From assembly GCF_000725125.1 (NCBI RefSeq), contig NZ_JFCB01000047.1, forward strand, positions 1-41,543: 41,543 nt of DNA. Reading direction: 5' to 3'. The position numbers were made by a program, and so were the translations under genes. Origin of the DNA: Streptomyces toyocaensis. GTDB lineage: Bacteria > Actinomycetota > Actinomycetes > Streptomycetales > Streptomycetaceae. Under the pieces are notes generated by a model. It was given only the letters and a program-made list of their open reading frames with translations, was not told the DNA's origin and ran no database searches. Shown piece after piece: positions 32,117 to 41,500 of the stretch (positions are counted from its first letter, which is position 1; every line of letters begins with the position of its first letter).

Positions 32117-33229
32117 TTACTTGAGGCCGATCTTGTCGCAGGCGGCCTTGTACTTGTCCGTGCAGATCTCCTGGACGGTGTAGATGCCGTCCTTGATCAC
32201 GGTGTCGTTGATGTTCTTCTGGGTCAGCGACACGACCGGGACGAGGACGGAGGGGACGGCCTTGGTGGTGGGGCTGTCGACCTTGTCCTTGGCGAGGGAG
32301 TCGAGCGACTTGCCCTGGGCGAGCAGGACGGCCATCTCCGCGGCGACGTCCGCCTCCTGCGGGTAGGGCTTGTAGACGCTCATGTACTGCTCACCGGTGA
32401 CGATGCGCTGCACACCCGCGAGTTCGGCGTCCTGGCCGGTGACCGGGATGTCGTCGATGCCCGCGGCCTTCAGGGCGGTGATGATGCCGCCCGCCATGCC
32501 GTCGTTGGCGGAGTAGACGCCGACGATCTTGTCCTTGCCGAGGGCGGAGATGGCGCCCTCCATGTTGGCGTTGGCGTTCTCCGGCTTCCACTCCTTGGTG
32601 TCGTACTCGCGGCCGACCTTCACCTTGCCGTCGAGGACGGAGTGCGCGCCCTGCTTGAACATGGCGGCGTTCGGGTCGGTGGAGGACCCGTTCATCATGA
32701 CGATCTGGCCGTCCTTGGCCTTGTCGCCCAGGGCCTCGAGGAGGGCCTCGCCCTGGGTCTTGCCGACGGTCACGTTGTCGAACGAGGTGTAGGCGTCGAT
32801 CGGGCCCTCGGCGAGGCGGTCGTAGGCCACGACCGGGATGCCGGCGTCCTTGGCCTTCTTCACCGAGCCGGCGATGGCCTTGGAGTCCACCGCGTCCACG
32901 ATGAGCACGTCGACCTTGTTGGTCACCATCGTGTCGACCTGCTGGTTCTGCAGGCTGGCGTCCTGCTTGGCGTTGGCGTAGACGACCTCGCCCTTGTTGT
33001 TCGTCAGCTCCTTGACCTTCTTCTCGATCAAGGGCTTGTCGAACTTCTCGTACCGCGCGGTCTGGTTCTCCGGAAGGAGCAGACCGACCTTGATGTCATC
33101 GCCCTTGGCGGCGGAGCCGCCGTTGTCCTTCTTGTCGCCCGCCTCCTCGGCGCTGCCGCAGGCAGCGAGCGAGACGGCCATGGCACCCGCGGCAATGGCG
33201 ATAGCAGCACGACGCATACGCGTGTTCAT
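32117..33229 (-). CDS. xylF: Xylose-type sugar ABC transporter substrate-binding lipoprotein
   Basis: This 370-residue exported lipoprotein has a signal peptide ending in LAAC (Cys24), followed by a Gly/Lys/Asp-rich linker. The mature part is a periplasmic-binding-protein type I fold (IKVGLLLPENQTARYEKFDKP; VDVLIVDAVDSKAIAG; IPVVAYDRLAEGP; VYSANDGMAGGIITAL; DIPVTGQDAELAGVQRI), close to XylF in its pattern, notably YDRLA and TGQDAE. It captures the sugar outside the membrane. The ATG has GGGAGG about 7 bases upstream. Being first in the operon and followed by stabilising hairpins, it is likely made in excess over the membrane parts. Rok7B7, encoded just upstream, is the expected regulator. Confidence 0.93.
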   Translation of the reverse strand: MNTRMRRAAIAIAAGAMAVSLAACGSAEEAGDKKDNGGSAAKGDDIKVGLLLPENQTARYEKFDKPLIEKKVKELTNNKGEVVYANAKQDASLQNQQVDTMVTNKVDVLIVDAVDSKAIAGSVKKAKDAGIPVVAYDRLAEGPIDAYTSFDNVTVGKTQGEALLEALGDKAKDGQIVMMNGSSTDPNAAMFKQGAHSVLDGKVKVGREYDTKEWKPENANANMEGAISALGKDKIVGVYSANDGMAGGIITALKAAGIDDIPVTGQDAELAGVQRIVTGEQYMSVYKPYPQEADVAAEMAVLLAQGKSLDSLAKDKVDSPTTKAVPSVLVPVVSLTQKNINDTVIKDGIYTVQEICTDKYKAACDKIGLK

Positions 33230-33325
33230 TCAGAAACCTCCCTGACGAGGCCGCGTCGTTGCGGCCGAGGTGGCTGGAAGTCAACTCGGCCACACGTGCG
33301 ACGTCAAGAAGTAAATCCTTAACGA

Positions 33326-33343
33326 GATGGCAACGGTGCCATC
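33326..33343. promoter_or_regulatory. 7-bp-arm hairpin/palindrome between rok7B7 and xylF
   Basis: GATGGCA-ACGG-TGCCATC is a perfect inverted repeat 7 bases past the rok7B7 stop and about 97 bases upstream of xylF. A second dyad, AACGG-N6-CCGTT, overlaps it. It may be a weak terminator of rok7B7 or an operator in the xylF promoter region, which also contains TTGACG and TTGACT boxes. Confidence 0.4.
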
Positions 33344-33349
33344 CGTTCT

Positions 33350-34561
33350 CTAAGTGAAGGCAGAGCCGGCCACGGCGAGGGACCCCGTCGCAGTACCGTC
33401 CAGAAGGGTCGAATCGCCCATTTCGCTGAGCGCGAGGGCGAGTGCCCCGAGCACCTCCGCACGGCCCCCAAGTGCCCCTGGAAGAACGGACAGTTGACGC
33501 GCCGCACTGGGGATCGCGTAGCGGCCGACGGACTCCCGGATCGGCCCGAGCACGAGCTCGCCGGCCTCGGCGAGATCGCCGCCGAGAACGACCCGGCTCG
33601 GGTTCAGCAGGTTGCAGAGATTGGCGACTCCGCTGCCGATGTGGCGGCCGACGTCGGCGATCACCCGACGGCAGCCCGGGTCACCGTCCCGCGCCATCCT
33701 GACGACGCCCTCCATCGTCAGATCGGTGCCGTGGCTGGGCTGGAGCAGCGGGAGCACGTAGCGCGCGGCCGTGAAGGTCTCCAGGCAGCCGCGGTTGCCG
33801 CAGCGGCACACGGGGCCGGATTCATCGAGTGTAATATGCCCGATTTCGCCCGCGGTGCCGCCCGGGCCCCGGTAGATCTTGCCGCTGATCACCAGACCCG
33901 CGCCGACACCGCTGGCGACCTTGATGTAGGCCAGGTCGCGCACGCCCCGGCCGCTGCCCCAGACCATCTCGCCGAGGGCGCCCAGGTTGGCGTCGTTGTC
34001 CACGTGCACCGGCACGCCGAGCCGCCCCCGCAGCTCCTCGGCGGGCTTGGTGCCGGTCCAGCCGGGCAGGATCGCGGTAGAGCCGAGGGTGCCGGACTCC
34101 ACATCGATCGGACCGGGCACGCCGAGACCCACGCCGGCGATCTTGGCGCGGTCCACCCCGGTGGCCTCGATCAGCCGGCTGACCAGCTGTTCCGCCCGGT
34201 CGAAGCCCTGTGACGAGGAGGCGTCCACATCCAGCGGCTCGGACTCCTCGGCGAGCACCTGGTGGGCGAGGTTGCCGACCGCGACCCGCAGGTGGGTGTG
34301 CCCGAAGTCCACCCCGATGACGATGCCGGCGTCCCCGCTCAGCGAGACGCTGCGGGCCCGGCGTCCGCCCGACGAGGTGGGCGTGACCTCGACCGTTCCG
34401 CTGTCCTTCAGTTCCCGGACGATGTTGGAGACCGTGGCAGCGGACAGGCCGGTCGTCCTCGCGATCTCGGCCTGGGTGAGGGAACCCGCAAGACGTACTG
34501 CTCGGACGACCCGCTCCAGGTTGGCTCGGTGCAGCGACGACTGCGACCCCGGAGTCTCCAC
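33350..34561 (-). CDS. rok7B7: ROK-family transcriptional regulator Rok7B7
   Basis: This 403-residue regulator has an N-terminal winged helix-turn-helix (about 27-65; LTQAEIARTTGLSAATVSNIVREL) and a ROK sugar-kinase-like domain (GIVIGVDFGHTHLRVAVG; GVGLGVPGPID; DNDANLGALGE). The ROK zinc site is intact: His242 in GEIGHI and Cys252, Cys254, Cys259 in CRCGNRGCLE. The frame opens at a TTG 16 codons earlier, but AGGAGG 5 bases before the GTG at 34561 makes that GTG the better start. Its place between xylose-type transporter genes and ngcEFG is that of Rok7B7, which in S. coelicolor affects carbon catabolite repression, xyl genes and antibiotic production. The name rests on synteny and family. Confidence 0.85.
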   Translation of the reverse strand: METPGSQSSLHRANLERVVRAVRLAGSLTQAEIARTTGLSAATVSNIVRELKDSGTVEVTPTSSGGRRARSVSLSGDAGIVIGVDFGHTHLRVAVGNLAHQVLAEESEPLDVDASSSQGFDRAEQLVSRLIEATGVDRAKIAGVGLGVPGPIDVESGTLGSTAILPGWTGTKPAEELRGRLGVPVHVDNDANLGALGEMVWGSGRGVRDLAYIKVASGVGAGLVISGKIYRGPGGTAGEIGHITLDESGPVCRCGNRGCLETFTAARYVLPLLQPSHGTDLTMEGVVRMARDGDPGCRRVIADVGRHIGSGVANLCNLLNPSRVVLGGDLAEAGELVLGPIRESVGRYAIPSAARQLSVLPGALGGRAEVLGALALALSEMGDSTLLDGTATGSLAVAGSAFT

Positions 34562-34692
34562 GACGACCTCCTGCGCGCGGGGCCGCTTCGGCGAGGCCCC
34601 TATGTCCAACTAGTGAACTCTAAGCTGAGCCGTTCGGGTCGCCTCCCGTCAAGAGGTTGAACCGTTTCCGGGTGCATGGACACACACACGGA

Positions 34693-34718
34693 CGCCGCTC
34701 CCAGGGACGGGAGCGGCG
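34693..34718 (-). terminator. Terminator hairpin after ngcG
   Basis: CGCCGCTCCC and GGGAGCGGCG pair perfectly over 10 bases around a 6-base loop, 24 bases past the ngcG stop. It separates the ngc operon from the rok7B7 promoter. Confidence 0.8.
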
Positions 34719-34741
34719 TGTGCGGAAGCGGTTCCGGTGCG

Positions 34742-35665
34742 TTACTTCAGGGCCCCCGCGGTGAGGCCCTGCACCACCTGACGCTGGAAGACGATGTACG
34801 CGGCGAGCACGGGCAGCATCGCCATGACGAGGCCGGCGAACAGTCCGGACCAGTCGCCCTTGTAACCCTGGCTGACGGCCAGCTGCACCAGGCCCTGGGT
34901 GAGGACGTGCTTGTCCTCGTCCGTGTTGAGCACGGTGGGCAGCATGTACTGGTTCCACTGCCCCAGGAAGTTGAAAATGCCCACACTGATCAGACCGGGC
35001 TTGGCCATCGGAAGCATGATCTGGAAGAACGTCCTGGTGTGCGAGGCCCCGTCCACGAACGCGGCCTCCGCCACGGAACTGGGCAGCGTCCGGAAGAACG
35101 CGGTCAGGAAGAACACCGTGAAGGGCAGTGAGTACGCGATGTAGACCAGGATCAACCCGTGGATCGTGTTCAGCAGTCCCATGTTGTTGACGACGTAGAA
35201 CAACGGGACCAGGGCGAGCATGACCGGAAAGCCCATGCCGCCGATGAACAGGTAATAGATGAAGCGGTTGCCCGGGAAATCGAAGCGGGCCAGCACATAG
35301 GCCGCCATCGAACCCAGCACGAGCGTGCCGACGAGTGAGCCGCCGACCACCAGAACGGTGTTCAGGAAGTAGTCACTCATATGGGCCTGGGTCCAGGCAC
35401 GCGACCAGTTGTCGAAGTGCAGTGTGTCCGGCAGCGACCAGGGCGAGCCGAAGATGGAGGCGTCGTCCTTGAAGGACGTCATCACCGCCCACACCAGCGG
35501 CATGACGACCATGATCGCCCAGACCACGAGAATTCCGTGCGAGAAGACATTGAGGACGGTGCCCTCTCTCTTCTCCCGCACAGGCTCGCCGCTCAGAACG
35601 GCGGCCTTGGTGACGGTGACACCGGACTCGGCCGGTACGGGGGCGGGGGGCTCGGTCGTCTTCAT
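34742..35665 (-). CDS. ngcG: GlcNAc/chitobiose-type ABC transporter permease
   Basis: This 307-residue MalG-type permease has six membrane helices after a variable Pro/Val-rich N terminus of about 35 residues. The EAA loop for ATPase contact is AEAAFVDGASHTRTFFQIMLPMAKPG, and the C terminus is VFQRQVVQGLTAGALK, the usual form for CUT1 transporters. Its ATG overlaps the ngcF stop (ATGA), so expression is coupled. No ATPase gene is present; such Streptomyces systems normally share the general ATPase MsiK encoded elsewhere. The NgcG name comes from position next to rok7B7 and from the NgcE-like binding protein; substrate is not proven by sequence. Confidence 0.85.
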   Translation of the reverse strand: MKTTEPPAPVPAESGVTVTKAAVLSGEPVREKREGTVLNVFSHGILVVWAIMVVMPLVWAVMTSFKDDASIFGSPWSLPDTLHFDNWSRAWTQAHMSDYFLNTVLVVGGSLVGTLVLGSMAAYVLARFDFPGNRFIYYLFIGGMGFPVMLALVPLFYVVNNMGLLNTIHGLILVYIAYSLPFTVFFLTAFFRTLPSSVAEAAFVDGASHTRTFFQIMLPMAKPGLISVGIFNFLGQWNQYMLPTVLNTDEDKHVLTQGLVQLAVSQGYKGDWSGLFAGLVMAMLPVLAAYIVFQRQVVQGLTAGALK

Positions 35666-36591
35666 CAGTACTCCAGCCGCTCGCGCCGCCCCAGCTTCAT
35701 CACGACGGCGGCGAAAGCCAGCGTGACGACGAGGAGGGCGACACCGATGGTGGTGGCGTAGGCGGCCTGACCGTCACGGAACGCCTTCTGGTACACGTAC
35801 AGGACCATGACGGTGGTCGAGTAGTCGGGGCCGCCGGGTCCGGTCGTCATGATCTGTACGACCGCGAACGACTCGGCGCCCAGGGCGAGGATGCCCATGT
35901 ACACCCAGCCGGACTGGACGGTGTCCCACAGCAGCGGCAGCGTGACGCGGAAGAAGGTGGTCACGCGGTTGGCGCCGTCGAGCAGCGCGGCCTCGTACAG
36001 ATCCGCCGGGATGGACGCCATACCTGCGGAGAACAGGACCACGAAGAATCCGACCGTGGACCAGACGAGCACCCCCATCACGGCCCACAGGGCGAGGTCC
36101 GGATCGCCCAGCCACAGCGGCTGGACGTCGTCGAGCCCGACCGCCCGCAGCACCGAGTTGATCGCACCGCTGTCCGGGTTGTACGCGAACGCGAACAGCA
36201 GGGCGACGATGGCGATCGAGAGCACCTGAGGAAAGAAGTAGACGATCTTGTAGAACGCGGAGCCGCGGACCCCGGAGATCACCGGGCCGCCGCGGCGCCG
36301 CCGGCCGCCCACGTTGATCATGAAGGAGAGGAACAGGGCAAGGCCGATCGTCACCACCGGCAGCAGCAGGGCGAACAACAGGCTGTGCTGCAGCGACTTC
36401 CAGAAGATGTCGTCGTCCAGCATCCGTTCGTAGTTGTCGAATCCGACCATGGAGAAGTCGGGACTCAGACCGGTCCAGTCCGTGAAGGAGTAGTAGATCG
36501 ACTGGATGAACGGCCAGATGACGAAGAGCGCGTACAGCCCGAGGGGAACCGTCAGGAACCCCACGATGAACCGGTACTTGCCGTGCTGCAT
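35665..36591 (-). CDS. ngcF: GlcNAc/chitobiose-type ABC transporter permease
   Basis: This 308-residue MalF-type permease has six membrane helices. After the short N terminus come FIVGFLTVPLGLYALFVIWPFIQSIYYSF and the family PF/W-G-L-S motif WTGLSPDFSMVGFDNYERM. The EAA loop is YEAALLDGANRVTTFFRVTLPLLW. It pairs with NgcG to form the channel, fed by the NgcE lipoprotein encoded 83 bases upstream across a strong hairpin. The ATG start lies directly after the spacer. Specificity for GlcNAc or N,N'-diacetylchitobiose is inferred from synteny with S. coelicolor SCO6005-6007. Confidence 0.85.
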   Translation of the reverse strand: MQHGKYRFIVGFLTVPLGLYALFVIWPFIQSIYYSFTDWTGLSPDFSMVGFDNYERMLDDDIFWKSLQHSLLFALLLPVVTIGLALFLSFMINVGGRRRRGGPVISGVRGSAFYKIVYFFPQVLSIAIVALLFAFAYNPDSGAINSVLRAVGLDDVQPLWLGDPDLALWAVMGVLVWSTVGFFVVLFSAGMASIPADLYEAALLDGANRVTTFFRVTLPLLWDTVQSGWVYMGILALGAESFAVVQIMTTGPGGPDYSTTVMVLYVYQKAFRDGQAAYATTIGVALLVVTLAFAAVVMKLGRRERLEY

Positions 36592-36623
36592 TGCTACCGA
36601 CCCCGATCTGTGCGCGGGTGCCG

Positions 36624-36663
36624 CCAGGGCCGGCCCGGCGCGTGCGCGCCGGACAGGCCCTGG
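36624..36663 (-). other. Stable hairpin in the ngcE-ngcF spacer
   Basis: CCAGGGCC-ggc-CCGGCGCG pairs with CGCGCCGG-aca-GGCCCTGG: two perfect 8-bp stems separated by a 3x3 internal loop. It begins 11 bases past the ngcE stop and probably shields the ngcE message from 3' decay, raising binding protein over permeases. Confidence 0.7.
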
Positions 36664-36673
36664 TGACGGATCC

Positions 36674-38140
36674 TCACTGGTGCTTGTAGTGCTTGATCGA
36701 CGAGTCCTTGGCCGCCTCGTCGGCGAAGCCCTGGATCTTCTTGATGGCCTCGACAGGGGTGATGCGGCCCGCCATCATCTCGCCGAGCCCGGACACACCG
36801 ATCTTCTCCTTCTGGAGCTGCACGTACCAGTCCTGCAGGCGCGGGTTCACGACGTTCTCGCCGGCCTTGTCCAGCGCCGCGACACCGGACTTCAGGCCCG
36901 GGGTGAGCTCGATGCCGTCGGTGCCGCCGTTGAACGCGGTCAGGGACTTCACCTTGCTGGTGAAGTTCTTGGAGGACTCCTCGCTCAGCATGATGCGCAG
37001 CTGCTCCATGCCGCCCGCGCCGTTCTTCGCCTTGGCCGGCACGATGAACGGCTCACCGCCGGAGGCCCAGATGGTGCCGAAGGGCAGCTTGTCGGAGGAG
37101 TCGATTCCGGTGGGCGCCGAGACCGCGAGGTCGAAGTCGGCGGGGATGACCTTCGCGGACTCGTTCTCCACCCAGGAGCCGTTCGGGAGGAACAGCGCCT
37201 TGCCCTGCGCCCAGGCGGTCTGCGACTGGATGTGGTCCAGACCCGGGGTGCCCTTGAGGATGTAGCCCTTCTTGTAGAGCTCGTAGTAGGCCTCGAAGCA
37301 GGTCTTGACGGCGGGGTGCTTCCAGGCTCCCGGTTCCAGGTTGTCGATGGCGTCGAGGACTTCCCGGCCGCCGACCTTGCCGATCATCGGGTAGAGCGAG
37401 AACGGGACGTAGTAGGGGTACTTGCCCGCGTACGTCCAGCCCGCCATGCCCTTCTTCTTGGCCTTCTCGCAGACTGCGAGCATCTGGTCCCAGGTTTCCG
37501 GGTACTGCTCGTCGAGCGAGTCCAGGGCCTTCTGCGAGTACCAGACGCCGTAGACCGTGTAGGCGTAGTACATGATCCAGACCGGGTCGCCGTCGAACTG
37601 GCCCATCTCCACGATGCCGGGGCGCAGCGTGTCCCGGACCTTCTTGCTCGGGTCGTCGTACGACGGGGCGTCCAGCAGCGGGGTGAGGTCGGCGAGCTGC
37701 TTCTTGCCGACCAGGACACCCATGTCCATCTGCTCGGCGCCGGAGTTGTCGATGAGGTCGGGCGGATTGCCCTGGTTGAACCTCGGCTGCAGGGTCGACT
37801 GGATCTTCTGGGTCGCAGAGAACTTGACCTTCGCCTTGGGGAAGTTCTTCTCGTAGACCTTCACCGCGTCCTCGGCGTACTCCTTGCCGAAACCGCCGTC
37901 GAACAGGACGAATTCCATCTGCGCGGTGTCGTTGACCGCGAGCGGGTTCTTCTCGGTCTTCTTGCCCGATTTGGCCTTTTCCTGTTCTTCACCGCCGCCG
38001 CTGGCGCACGCGGACAGGAAGCTCATCGTGGGTACGGACAGCAGGCCGAGCGCGGCGGACCGCCTGATCAGTGCGCGGCGTCCCACGCCGCTCGTGCCGT
38101 TGTCGCCGGTGCCGTGGTTCTCGGCGGAAGTGGATCCCAT
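36674..38140 (-). CDS. ngcE: GlcNAc/chitobiose-type ABC transporter substrate-binding lipoprotein
   Basis: This 488-residue SBP_bac_1-type protein is larger than most sugar-binding proteins, as NgcE is. The N terminus has a twin-arginine-like GRRALIRRSAA (Arg21-22) followed by a hydrophobic core and lipobox LSAC (Cys45), suggesting Tat export and lipid anchoring. Binding-protein features include FVLFDGGFGKEYAEDAVKVYEK, PPDLIDNSGAEQMDMG and a C-terminal VNPRLQDWYVQLQKEKIG. I use the ATG at 38140, with GAGGA 7 bases upstream, rather than the TTG two codons earlier. NgcE of S. coelicolor binds N,N'-diacetylchitobiose; assignment here is by family and position. A DasR-like site overlaps its promoter. 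Confidence 0.85.
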   Translation of the reverse strand: MGSTSAENHGTGDNGTSGVGRRALIRRSAALGLLSVPTMSFLSACASGGGEEQEKAKSGKKTEKNPLAVNDTAQMEFVLFDGGFGKEYAEDAVKVYEKNFPKAKVKFSATQKIQSTLQPRFNQGNPPDLIDNSGAEQMDMGVLVGKKQLADLTPLLDAPSYDDPSKKVRDTLRPGIVEMGQFDGDPVWIMYYAYTVYGVWYSQKALDSLDEQYPETWDQMLAVCEKAKKKGMAGWTYAGKYPYYVPFSLYPMIGKVGGREVLDAIDNLEPGAWKHPAVKTCFEAYYELYKKGYILKGTPGLDHIQSQTAWAQGKALFLPNGSWVENESAKVIPADFDLAVSAPTGIDSSDKLPFGTIWASGGEPFIVPAKAKNGAGGMEQLRIMLSEESSKNFTSKVKSLTAFNGGTDGIELTPGLKSGVAALDKAGENVVNPRLQDWYVQLQKEKIGVSGLGEMMAGRITPVEAIKKIQGFADEAAKDSSIKHYKHQ

Positions 38141-38274
38141 GCTCAAGTCCTCGCCTTCTCCAGGACTCAGGCGGTGAACCGGATCCTTCCCGGCACCGCG
38201 TTCGGGTCAAGCTGGGTCGTGCAGGAAGTGCGGCTGGTACGGGTCGGGTGCGGTGAAGATGCCCCGGAGTGCCG

Positions 38275-38307
38275 ACAGGTATAGTCCACTTCACGCCGAC
38301 GGAGCAA
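38275..38307 (-). promoter_or_regulatory. ngcE promoter overlapped by a DasR-like (dre) element
   Basis: Leftward TTGCTC (38302-38307), 18 bases, TATACC (38278-38283). The 16-mer ACAGGTATAGTCCACT (38275-38290) matches the dre consensus ACTGGTCTAGACCAGT at 12 of 16 positions (13 if the known G/C variation is allowed). DasR is the GlcNAc-responsive repressor of chitin uptake genes in Streptomyces, which suits an ngc operon. The identification is by eye. Confidence 0.5.
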
Positions 38308-38479
38308 GATCGAATGCAAGGTTCCCCGCACGTCTTTTCCGAGTTGAGACCTCACGGAAATGCGAGCGTCCGGCATGTTCCACAACGGAAAAGTCCCCGC
38401 CGAGGGTCCCGAATGCCACAATCAACCCCTTGACACCATGGGCCACTTGACCCACTACTGTTCCTTGCGCAGTGGAGTT

Positions 38480-38491
38480 GACAACGTTGTC
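38480..38491. promoter_or_regulatory. LacI-family-type operator before the GH92 gene
   Basis: GACAACGTTGTC is a perfect 12-bp palindrome with the central AACGTT typical of LacI/GalR operators, within TTGACAACGTTGTCCA. It lies 24 bases upstream of the GH92 ATG, where a bound repressor would block transcription. No LacI-family gene is in the window. Confidence 0.55.
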
Positions 38492-38514
38492 CAGCGCAGG
38501 GAAGGTGCTCGCGC

Positions 38515-41500
38515 ATGCAACACAGGGTTCGGCACAGATGGAGCACGGCGGTCGTCGCGGCGACCGCCTTCGCTCTGGCCGCGGGCTCACAGGGCGTCGC
38601 GGTCGCCCTGCCCCAGGCACCGCCGGAGGCGGACCGTGAGTTCGCGTCGTCGTTCGAGTCGGGGGACCCCGCCCCCGACTGGCTGAACACCGTGGACACC
38701 ACACCGGGCGGCGGGAAGCGCGCCTCGGGCGTGGACGGCGGATACAGCTCCGGCATACCGGGCAACGTCACCGACCGGGTGACGGACGTCCGTGCGAGTG
38801 CGGAGAACACCGGCGGCGGGGAGGTGAAGGAGAACCTCGTCGACGGCGAGCCGAGCAGCAAGTGGCTGGCCTTCGAGCCCACCGGCTGGGTGGAGTTCGA
38901 CCTGGACTCCCCCGTGAAGGCGGTCCGTTACGCCCTCACGTCCGCCAACGACGCCGCCGAGCGGGATCCGAGGGACTGGACCCTCAAGGGCTCCACCGAC
39001 GGCGAGGAATGGACGACCCTCGACACCCGCTCGGGCGAGACGTTCGCGGAGCGCTTCCAGACCAGGATCTACGACATCGACGCCTCCGCCGTCGCCGAGT
39101 ACCGGCATTTCCGGCTGGAGATCACGAAGAACGGCAGTGGCGGCATACTCCAGCTCGCCGACGTCCAGTTCTCGACCGGCGACGACGAGGCGCCCGTTCC
39201 GCAGGACATGCTCTCGCTGGTCGACCGCGGCCCGACCGGCTCGCCCACGGCGAAGTCGGGCGCCGGGTTCACCGGCAAGCGGGCGCTGCGGTACGCCGGC
39301 CGGCACACCGCCGACGGACGCGCGTACTCGTACAACAAGGTGTTCGACGTCGACGTCAAGGTCGGGCGGGACACCCAGTTGTCGTACCGCGTCCTCCCGT
39401 CGATGGCGGACGGCGACCTCGACTACGACGCCACCCACGTCTCCGTCGACCTCGCCTTCACCGACGGCACGTACCTGAGCGATCTGGGCGCCACCGACCA
39501 GCACGGGTTTCCGCTGACCCCGCGGGGACAGGGCGCCTCGAAGGTCCTCTACGTCAACCAGTGGAACAACGTGCTCTCCCGGATCGGCTCGGTGGCCGCG
39601 GGCAGGACCGTCGACCGGATCCTGGTGGCGTACGACTCCCCCGAGGGCCCGGCGAAGTTCCGCGGCTGGCTGGACGACGTGGCGCTGAAGCCGGTGAAGC
39701 CCGAGCGCCCGAAGGCCCATCTCTCCGACTACGCGGTGACGACCCGGGGCACCAACTCCAGCGGCGGCTTCTCACGCGGCAACAACTTCCCCGCGACCGC
39801 CGTGCCGCACGGGTTCAACTTCTGGACCCCGGTCACCAACGCCGGATCGCTGAGCTGGCTCTACGACTACGCCCGCGGCAACAACGCGGACAACCTCCCC
39901 ACGATCCAGGCCTTCAGCGCGAGTCACGAGCCCAGCCCCTGGATGGGCGACCGGCAGACCTTCCAGGTGATGCCCTCGGCCGCCTCCGGCACCCCGGACA
40001 CCGGCCGGGACGCCCGCGAACTGGCCTTCCGGCACGAGAACGAGACGGCCAGGCCGTACTACTACGGGGTGCGGTTCGAGAACGGCGTGAAGGCCGAGAT
40101 GGCGCCGACGGACCACGCCGCGATGATGCGCTTCACCTTCCCCGGTGACGACGCGAGCGTGCTGTTCGACAACGTGACCGACGAGGCCGGTCTGACCCTC
40201 GACAGGGAGAACGGGACCTTCAGCGGCTACTCGGACGTCAAGTCCGGGCTGTCCACGGGCGCGACCCGGATGTTCGTGTACGGCGAGTTCGACAAGAAGG
40301 TCACCGACGGCGCCTCCAGCGGTGTCAAGGGCCATCTGCGGTTCGACGCGGGCGACGACCGTCGGGTCACGCTGCGCCTGGCCACCTCGCTGATCAGTGT
40401 CGAGCAGGCCGAGGACAACCTGCGCCAGGAGATCCCCGGGGGCCGCGACTTCGAGGCGGTCAAGAGGAGCGCCCAGCGCCAGTGGGACAGCATCCTCGGC
40501 AAGGTCGAGGTCGAGGGTGCCACGCCGGACCAGCTGACGACGCTCTACTCCAGCCTCTACCGGCTGTACCTCTACCCGAACTCGGGCTTCGAGAAGGTCG
40601 ACGGGAAGGACAAGTACGCCTCGCCCTTCTCGAAGATGCCCCAGCCGGACACCCCGACGCACACCGGCGCCAAGATCGTGGACGGCAAGGTGTACGTCAA
40701 CAACGGCTTCTGGGACACTTACCGGACCACCTGGCCGGCGTACTCCTTCCTCACGCCGTCCAAGGCCGGTGAGCTGGTCGACGGGTTCGTGCAGCACTAC
40801 AAGGACGGCGGCTGGACCTCCCGCTGGTCCTCCCCCGGCTACGCCGACCTGATGACCGGCACCTCCTCGGACGTCGCGTTCGCCGACGCGTACGTCAAGG
40901 GCGTCGACTTCGACGCGGAGGCTGCGTACGACGCGGCGGTGAAGAACGCCACCGTCGTGCCGCCCTCGTCCGGTGTGGGCCGCAAGGGCATGGCCACCTC
41001 GCCCTTCCTCGGCTACACGAGCACCGAGACGCACGAGGGCCTGTCCTGGGCGCTGGAGGGCTTCCTCAACGACTACGGCATCGCGAAGATGGGCGAGGCC
41101 CTGCACAAGAGGACGGGCGAGAAGCGCTACAAGGAGGAGTCCGCGTACTTCCTCGACCGCGCCCGCGACTACGTCAACCTCTTCGACTCCGAGGCCGGCT
41201 TCTTCCAGGGCAAGGACGCCGAGGGAGACTGGCGGGTGCAGTCGTCGAAGTACGACCCGCGCGTGTGGGGCCACGACTACACCGAGACCAACGGCTGGGG
41301 CTATGCCTTCACCGCCGCGCAGGACAGCCGCGGTCTGGCCAACCTGTACGGCGGGCGCAAGGGACTCGGGGACAAGCTCGACGCGTACCTGTCCACGCCC
41401 GAGACGGCCTCCCCGGACCTCAAGGGCTCCTACGGCGGTGTCATCCACGAGATGATCGAGGCGCGGGACGTCCGGATGGGCATGTACGGCCACTCCAACC

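Larger units (their letters stand above)
38141..38514. other. Divergent intergenic region between ngcE and GH92 genes
   Basis: These 374 bases have no credible gene. They hold the leftward ngcE promoter with a DasR-like site, then a TTGACA box (38430-38435) that may belong to the GH92 promoter (best -10, TACTGT, is 20 bases away, longer than ideal). The LacI-type palindrome lies next to the GH92 ribosome-binding site GGAAGG. A+T content is raised across 38275-38490. Confidence 0.55.

Noticed and set aside
34562..34609. TTG start of rok7B7, adding 16 residues
   Set aside because: No ribosome-binding site precedes the TTG, whereas AGGAGG lies 5 bases before the GTG at 34561.
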